DNA of 64,000 bases, from positions 20,544,681-20,608,680 of the forward strand of contig CM026391.1 of NCBI GenBank assembly GCA_014843695.1. The letters run 5' to 3'. A program made the position numbers and the translations under genes. Numbering within the stretch: the stretch's first letter is position 1; each line of letters starts with the position of its first letter. This document shows positions 57,760-64,000 of the stretch, one piece after another. This DNA is from Archivesica marissinica (Eukaryota > Mollusca > Bivalvia > Venerida > Vesicomyidae). The notes beneath the pieces were generated by a model. That model saw nothing but the letters and a program-made list of their open reading frames with translations, was not told where the DNA came from and ran no database searches.

Positions 57760-60033
57760 TATTTATGTCTTAAATGGGCAATTACATATAAATTCCATGA
57801 TTATTTATATGGAAACACTTTTACTGTTAGAACAGACAATAACCCCATGACATATGTTTCTACTTCAGCTAAGCTTGATGCTACAGGACACCGTTGGTTA
57901 GCTGCCTTAGGCAATTATAATTTTCAGATTATTTACAGGTGCGGAAAATCCAATTCTGATGCTGATGGTTTAAGTAGACGTCCAAGAGACAATGACAAAG
58001 TTTCAGTTATGTTTTCAGAGGTCGTCAAAGCTCTTTTTACTGCTATTTTAGTTAAGCCAGAAGAACATTCTATGGCTGAAAGTTTAGTAATTTCAGGAGA
58101 TGGCCAACTAGAACTTGATCCTGAACCATTAATTGATACTGTTGATTTATCTACGGTAGATTGGAAGCAAGAGCAGCAAAAAGACCCTGACATTGCCAGA
58201 ATCTATGATATAATCGACAGAAAGATTCAACTAGACAAAGATGAAATCAGACAGGAGACCAAGGCTGTACAGATTTGTCTGAGACAGCGAACATGTCTAT
58301 CCATACAGGAGAAAACCCTTTACAGGATGGTAGAAATTGATGGACAGGAAGTCAATCAACTTGTATTACCAGTGCACTACAGGGACCTGGCACTGAGTGG
58401 AATGCATAATGATGTTGGTCATCAGGGACGTGACAGGACCCTGTGGTTGGTAAAGCAGCGATTGTATTGGCCGCATATGGAGCAAGATGTTGTTGAGAAG
58501 GTCCGGACCTGCCCAAACTGCATCCGACGGAAGACTCCAACCAAGGCCGCTGCACACATGGTACCAATACAGAGTACATACCCGATGGAGATTGTATGCA
58601 TTGACTACTTGTCTGTAGAGCGTTCAAGTGGTGGCTATGAGAACATCCTTGTGATCACGGACCATTTTAATCGGTACGCACAAGCGATTCCTACGCGGAA
58701 CCAGACTGCCCATACCACAGCAAGAGTTTTGTTCGAGAATTTTTTCTGTCACTATTCCTTTCCAGCTAGACTCCACAGTGATCAAGGACGCAACTTTGAG
58801 AGTAAGGTCATCAAGGAGCTGTGCAGTATTGCTGGAGTGGAAAAGTCCCGAACAACACCCTACCATGCCATGGGTAATGGACGAACAAAGCGTTTTAACT
58901 CAACGCTGCTAGGGATGCTTGGAACCTTAGACTCATCCGATAAGGCCAACTGGAAAGAGTATGTTAAGCCGCTTGTCCATGTATACAACGTCACCAGACA
59001 TGAGTCAACCGGATTTTCACCTCACTTCTTGCTATTTGGATGGCACCCACGCCTTGCCATATATGCATTTTTGGGGATTGAGGATCCAAAGACGCAGAGA
59101 CAATCTAGGGCCAACTACGTTGACAAGTTAAGGAAGCGTATGGAGTTTGCATACAAGACGGCGACCGAAACTTCAATGAAGGAAGCACAGAGGCACAAGA
59201 CTTACTACGATGCCAAAATCAGACATTCCACATTAGAAGTAGGGGATAGAGTTCTACTTAAGAATGTAACTCCTAAAGGGAAACTCGATGACAAGTGGGA
59301 AAAGGAGCCTTATATCATAATAGGTCGACCCAACCCAGATATACCAGTCTACAAGGTCAAGAAGGAATCGAGCAAAGGACGAGAGAGGATACTGCACAGA
59401 AACTTACTTCTTCCTCTGATGTCCATCCCATATGAGGAGATTCCGAGTGCAAGACCATACACACACAGAGAGAACCAACAATCCCAGAAGAGTATTCCGA
59501 TACCTACATATGTAGAGACGAGTACCAGAGAAGACAGTATCTCGGACAGTAGCACTGACAGTGAACAACCTAGAAGTCCAAGATATGTAGCTCCACACAG
59601 AAGACCAGTACCTGCACCCCGTGTACGTATGAGACCGGAGCAACCATCCAACAGTTCACATGTTGTTTGTGAGGGTCAATCGAATCTTCAAACTTCGTTG
59701 GAGAATACATGGATTCAGCCTAGTAATTTGAATTTGAATTCTAGTAGGCCTAGTTCTTTTAATTCTACTGATTTTCACATTTCAGATAGAAGTCAGCCAG
59801 CTATTGCTAACAGGGAGATTTCTAGAAACAACACTAGTAATACAAATCATAGTAAAACTATTAATAACGTTTCAGAGGTTTCAGGAACTCCAGTTGCAGC
59901 TCCTAGAGGACAGAGACCGCAACGACAGCGAAAACCGCCTGAGAGATACGGTGAATGGGTAGCACCAGTTATCGCTACAACTGAGAATAATTTTTCTGAA
60001 CAGGAAATTTGTGGATTCTACGGTTATTGGTAG
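57760..60033 (+). pseudogene. RNase H end and integrase
   Basis: Continues the frame after the TAG; the first Met is at 57847. RNase H ends at DADGLSRRP (38-46). The integrase zinc-binding HHCC is H187, H192, C222, C225. The catalytic core has D253 and D312; the third acidic position, expected in the GNG..RFN motif, is Lys (K348). The C-terminal domain contains VGDRVLLKNVTP and LHRNLLLPL, then a Ser/Pro/Arg-rich tail to 60033. It therefore looks catalytically dead. Confidence 0.85.
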
Positions 60034-61035
60034 ACAGGGGAGAATGTCGGAGGATAAATTTCAATGTACATGTATACTGTTGAAATTCTTTGTTTGTCTG
60101 TATTTTGTATATATAATGTAGTTTCTGATGATCCTATTACATGTAGGTTATTTCAGTTTCAGATTAGGTACACATTTTTCAGTTTCAGAGTAAAAATTGC
60201 ATTTACTCAGATATTTGAAATTTCAGACATCTAAGAGAAGTGCTTAACACAATCAGTGTTAACATGTTTATTTCCGGTATGTCATTTGAGCATACTACAT
60301 GTATCTAGTTTGTTGTGACCATGATTTGCTAATATTTTAGTGTTTTATAGATGTGGAGAAATTGAGCTATAAATTGCTATTGTTTACATTATCTTCATAT
60401 TGGAGAGAGTACCTTTAAATGCATGTGTTTTTTATTGTCAAACAGTAACTATAATTCTGTATAGTTCAGGGTTAGTACCTTTAATGTGTCAATGAGGATT
60501 AATAGCTTTAATTTTAGTAATTATGTAAATTTCAGGGACCGTACCTTTAAATTGGTTATGTATTAAAGTGCAGATACATAAACTGGTTCTATACAGTTAG
60601 AATTTATTACGGAATGTAGTACAATACATATATTTGTATTATTGTGATTTTGCAGCAATTATTAATGTTAGCAGTAGTTCACGGCTGATGAAAGTGTCGT
60701 TCAACAACAACAACACATGTGTGTGAATTCATTGCGAGATAACATTTCAGATAATTATAATATATGATTACGCATCGTATGATAATGGTTTGCTGTAGTT
60801 TCATGTTTCATATTACTTCCAATTTCATTTCAGACTGCTCAGTTTGCACAAGATAATATGTTTAGAATAAATGTGTTTCTTGTAGTAGGGTAGATCGCTG
60901 TGATCAATAGTTTGTATTTTTTGGTTTGAGTACTGACTGGTATTGTAATTATGAAGTTATTGGGTATTGGAATTGTAGATTGTGTAGTTGTATATTAGTA
61001 AATGTCAGGAGCCATTTTCTCCTAGCAGGGGAGAA
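60034..61035 (+). other. Retroelement 3' non-coding region
   Basis: About 1 kb without a frame. It starts with GACAGGGGAGAATGTC right after the pol stop and ends with CTAGCAGGGGAGAA just before the second LTR. The latter is the probable polypurine tract; the former looks like a duplicate of it. Confidence 0.6.
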
Positions 61036-62590
61036 TGTCACAGGTTGTGTTTTTATATGTACGTGTTTATATGACGGATGCGGCGTTTCATAGTTAACGC
61101 AGTGTCAATAGCGCATGCGTCGTACACAGGCACCAGACACAAACATTTTTTATATTTTTGGCCTATGGTCATATAGTAAGTAATATATAATAAAGGCAAC
61201 CAACGAAATTGAAACATGCATGCAGAAACATCGACGAGAAACTAGGTAAAAACGACCAGATCACTGATATGCCCTCGTGGTCCCGACCGGAAGACCTTAT
61301 TCTATCAACAAATACTTTTTATTTCATGGAGATCGGTCAAATAACACCAGAATGGCACATTGTTTCATCGTGAACAGCAGGACATGAACTGTTGTCGTTT
61401 TGGCTGGGCGTTCGGTTTTTGATTTGGCGGTATGTTTTCTGGGCGTTTTACCCAGTGTAATACTCATAACATCTAAAAATCACTCCTACTTCGTTAAATG
61501 GAATCTTTCTCTCGCGAATCATGTTGTTTGCAGCCTCGGCGTGCAGATCCAACAGCAATACAGGAATCAAATACAAAACAAAAATAAAATTCAATAATTG
61601 TTCCATTTTGGATAAGATCCGCGGTGAATATACAGCGGCATTTCATTGGCTGCTGTTTATATATGTATTTACATGTTTCATTTTTGACCAATGAGAGAAA
61701 AGCATTCATTCACATCGTATGTTGTCAAAAACCGAACGCTCAGCCAAAACGACAACCTTTCATTTCCTGCTGTTCACGATGAAACAAAGCGCCATTCAGG
61801 TGTTATTTGAGCGATCTCGATGAAATAAAAAGTATTTGTTGACTGAAAAAGGTCTTCCGGTCGGGACCACGAGGGCATATCAGTGATCTGATCGATTTTA
61901 CCTAGTTTCTCGTCGATGTTTCTGCATGCATGTTTCAATTTCGTTGGTTGCCTTTATTATATATTACTTACTAAATGACCATAGGCCAAAAATAAATTAA
62001 AAAATTTGTGTCTGGTGCCTGTGGCGTCGTATATACGGATGACTGCATGTCTTGTCGTTGTCTATTCACTCGAGTGTGAATCGGTGACGATCGGCAATGT
62101 CCGTCTGTGACGGAAATTGTCGACGTTCGCCGAATCAACCCCAGGTGAGCAGTTGTCACTGTATTGTAGTGTACATGTCCAATCGTTTTGTCTGTTGTAT
62201 GTATATGAATGAGAGTTGTATGAAAGGTTTGAATGCATTGGCTCCTTGCTAATCTAATCCCTGTTCTGGTTATTCTGAACTGTTTCTCAGTTCAGATCTA
62301 TGGATGAACTCTTACGAGATAGTCGAAAATCGTTTAAAGACTTTCCAATTTATATTGGAAAGATGTTTATTTAACGCTGTAGTAAGATATTTATAATGAA
62401 TTACTATAGATATAATATATATATGTTGTATTGTGTATATACGCGTGGAATTAATTATGTGCAATATTGTATTGTTTTATCATGTTTTTACTGTAGATTT
62501 ATGAGTGTATATATTGTATGTTTTAGGCCCTATCCCTATATGTACAAGAATAAATAAACAGGCGTTGTTGTACACGTGAGCCATGTGACA
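61036..62590 (+). repeat. Second LTR, interrupted
   Basis: 61036-61124 and 62024-62590 together match the 5' LTR; an 899-bp TIR element sits between them. It has a 12-base insertion (GAGCAGTTGTCA region, near 62147) relative to the 5' LTR. It is followed by primer-binding sequence rather than flanking DNA. Confidence 0.9.
61117..62031. mobile_element. 899-bp long-TIR element in the LTR
   Basis: GCGTCGTA at 61117-61124 and 62024-62031 is an 8-bp duplication of LTR sequence. The ends are CACAGGCACCAGACACAAA and the complement. Inverted arms of about 300 bp (61125-61428 and 61728-62023) enclose a roughly 300-bp centre. A 65-codon plus frame and a 71-codon minus frame show no transposase features. 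The 8-bp duplication suggests hAT- or P-like mobilisation. Confidence 0.85.
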
Positions 62591-62847
62591 TTGGTGGCCA
62601 ATGTGGATTTTGTGGTCACAGTGTGGAACGAGCCGGACCAGATGGTCGGATGACGATAGAGAAGCGTCGGGAATTGAGTGCTTACTGAAAGTCTACACAT
62701 GTATACATAGACGGTCAGGTATGGCCAGTGATTTAGACGAGGAAATCCCCGGGAGATAGTGATATGTTTTAGGCCCTATCCCTATACGTACAAGAATAAA
62801 TAATCGAACCTACGCCAGGCGTTGTTGTACAAGTGAGCCCTGTGACA
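62591..62847 (+). repeat. Extra internal fragment and truncated third LTR
   Basis: 62591-62663 repeats the leader that follows the 5' LTR (primer site to GACGATAGAGAA). About 100 bp of unmatched sequence follows, then 62764-62847 repeats the last part of the LTR with a small insertion (TCGAACCTACGCC). It ends GTGACA next to the CATA duplication. Confidence 0.8.
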
Positions 62848-62909
62848 CATATGTCACTTTAATAAACCTTACTTACTTATTGGTTCGTGTTCGGCTTATA
62901 ATTATCCTA

Positions 62910-64000
62910 TACATAATAGTATAGCCATTGAAAGTGCATTTTCAAACGTTCCTGGAAATATCACTGATGTGTTCGTGCCTGTTGTCTATAAGTGACCATT
63001 ATCCAATGTGTATAACTCGTAAAGTTTCATCTAACTACTCGAAGGGTCCTGTCCACAAAAATATAACCTACAGGTCTATGAAGCATTTTAATGAAGTTCA
63101 GTTTGTCAGTGATCTTGCTGAACAACCATGGTCAAATGTTTGTAAATCCGATATAAATATAGATGAATCTGTTGAATTGTTTATACAGATGTCCAATTCT
63201 GTAATAGACAGACATGCACCCAAACGTAGAAAACGTGTAAAAAGAACAAGTCAACCAAACTGGATAAATATGGACAATCTCGATGCAAGAGATTTCTTCC
63301 ATAAGAAAAATGACATTGCGAATTACAAAATCTGGAGACAGAAGTGTAAAAAAACTAAAATATTTATGTTCAAGGCCAAACAACAATTTTACGATGACAT
63401 TATTAACTCCAACAGACATAATCCGAAAGAGCTATGGAATAGTCTTCATGGATTATGTGGTTTTAAATCCCAAGCTCAGACTAACTATATAAATGACAAT
63501 GACGGGAATCCTATTACTTGCCCACATGAGATGGCCGATGTGTTCAACGCACAGTTCACGTCTGTGTGTAGAACTTTTCATGATAATAACACGCCTATCA
63601 ATAGTTCTGTTATCGGTAATCATGAAAGTGAAACCACAACACATTTCCCGTGTTTTTCAATTCCGGTACTACCTTCATTTGTTGAATACCAGCTCAAATT
63701 CATTGACATTTCCAAATCAACTGGATTAAACGGTATTGGGGCCAGATCATTGAAAATGTGTGCGGTAGTGATAGCCCCTGTTCTGGCTAAACTATTCAAC
63801 ACCAGTATAATTACGAATCAATACCCACTACATTTTAAACAGGCAAGTTATCCCCATACAAGAAAAGGTTCAAATGAAGATAAATCGAACTATATGCCGA
63901 TTTCAATTCTTCAGGCTATATCCCTTATTATATATCTAAATTAACATATAGACGATAATAACCTGTTTTATTTATGTCAGTCTGGCTTTAGGTCATATCA
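62910..64000 (+). mobile_element. LINE-D, related to LINE-B, runs off the window
   Basis: Begins inside the endonuclease (5'-truncated) and continues past 64000. Protein order and wording match LINE-B (SISDHYP, ITYRSMKHFNE against ISYRSFKNFNE). No tail is visible because the 3' end lies outside. Confidence 0.75.
62928..63944 (+). pseudogene. LINE-D endonuclease end, linker and RT start
   Basis: A 338-codon frame: SISDHYPMCITRKV near 21-34 is the last endonuclease motif; a basic linker (KRRKRVKRTSQPNW) follows; then FNAQFTSVC, the KSTGLNGIGARSLK segment and SNYMPISIL, where the usual NYRPIS reads NYMPIS. The frame ends at 63944, but QSGFRSY in another frame near 63980 continues the RT, so a frameshift is present. 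The upstream end is also frameshifted (ITDVFVP in a neighbouring frame). The annotated start has no meaning. Confidence 0.8.

Larger units (their letters stand above)
53337..62851 (+). mobile_element. Ty3/gypsy LTR retrotransposon, composite and inactive
   Basis: CATA at 53337-53340 and 62848-62851 flanks the whole unit. The order is 5' LTR (53341-53973), gag, protease, RT, RNase H, integrase, 1-kb non-coding region, second LTR (61036-62590, containing an unrelated insertion), repeat of the primer-binding region (62591-62663), then a truncated third LTR end (62764-62847). The Pol order PR-RT-RH-IN defines Ty3/gypsy. The coding region has frameshifts, stops and altered catalytic residues. There is no envelope-like frame. 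Confidence 0.9.

Noticed and set aside
58352..59651. Minus-strand frames of 63-100 codons
   Set aside because: Antisense shadows of the gypsy integrase region.
59400..60033. Envelope-like gene at the end of gypsy pol
   Set aside because: The region is a Ser/Pro/Arg-rich tail in the integrase frame, without signal peptide or membrane segment; no env frame follows.

Overview
The window looks like repeat-dominated, AT-rich invertebrate nuclear DNA, most likely from a mollusc and perhaps a bivalve. The grounds are tRNA-headed SINEs, APE-type LINEs with molluscan-style proteins, a Ty3/gypsy element and abundant short-TIR elements. The species assignment is inference. I found no convincing single-copy host gene. 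Every substantial open frame that encodes a recognisable protein belongs to a transposable element, and all of these are damaged.

Layout. 1-5.5 kb holds a SINE remnant and about 5 kb of 25-bp satellite in two blocks. 5.8-9.5 kb holds SINEs split by small DNA elements (a TTAA-flanked MITE with hairpins and a hAT-like element). 9.84-10.24 kb is a CT-rich tract. 10.6-14.5 kb is a nearly intact LINE on the minus strand (LINE-A: 2A-like motif, PHD finger, endonuclease, reverse transcriptase) with one nonsense codon. 17.6-21.3 kb is a 36-bp satellite. 21.5-25.2 kb holds SINEs and TIR elements, 26.4-28.3 kb a 40-bp satellite, and 28.4-32.6 kb more SINEs and TIR elements. 32.8-33.4 kb is a 22-bp palindromic satellite and 35.0-35.7 kb a 47-bp satellite. 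37.6-39.0 kb is a FLYWCH/MULE transposase gene with one frameshift, preceded on its own strand by a GC-richer tandem duplication (39.0-40.3 kb). 41.9-43.2 kb holds a foldback element, a deleted Tc1-like transposon and a 92-bp inverted repeat.

45.4-52.6 kb is LINE-B (minus strand), interrupted by a second LINE (LINE-C, same strand). The host and insert boundaries and a duplicated GAAATAC can be read directly. 53.34-62.85 kb is a Ty3/gypsy element with a 633-bp 5' LTR and an interrupted second LTR that is followed by a repeat of the primer-binding region and a third, truncated LTR end. The whole unit is flanked by CATA. 62.9 kb to the window end is the endonuclease/RT part of a LINE related to LINE-B, running off the edge.

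The main biological content is a readable insertion history. SINE copies elsewhere in the window act as empty-site references for several insertions, and many target-site duplications are visible. The SINE-A and SINE-C families share a 3' tail, which suggests they use the same LINE machinery. The TTAA-flanked MITEs share a hairpin design whose stem sequence differs while pairing is kept. No search or alignment software was used; family names rest on motifs visible in the sequence.
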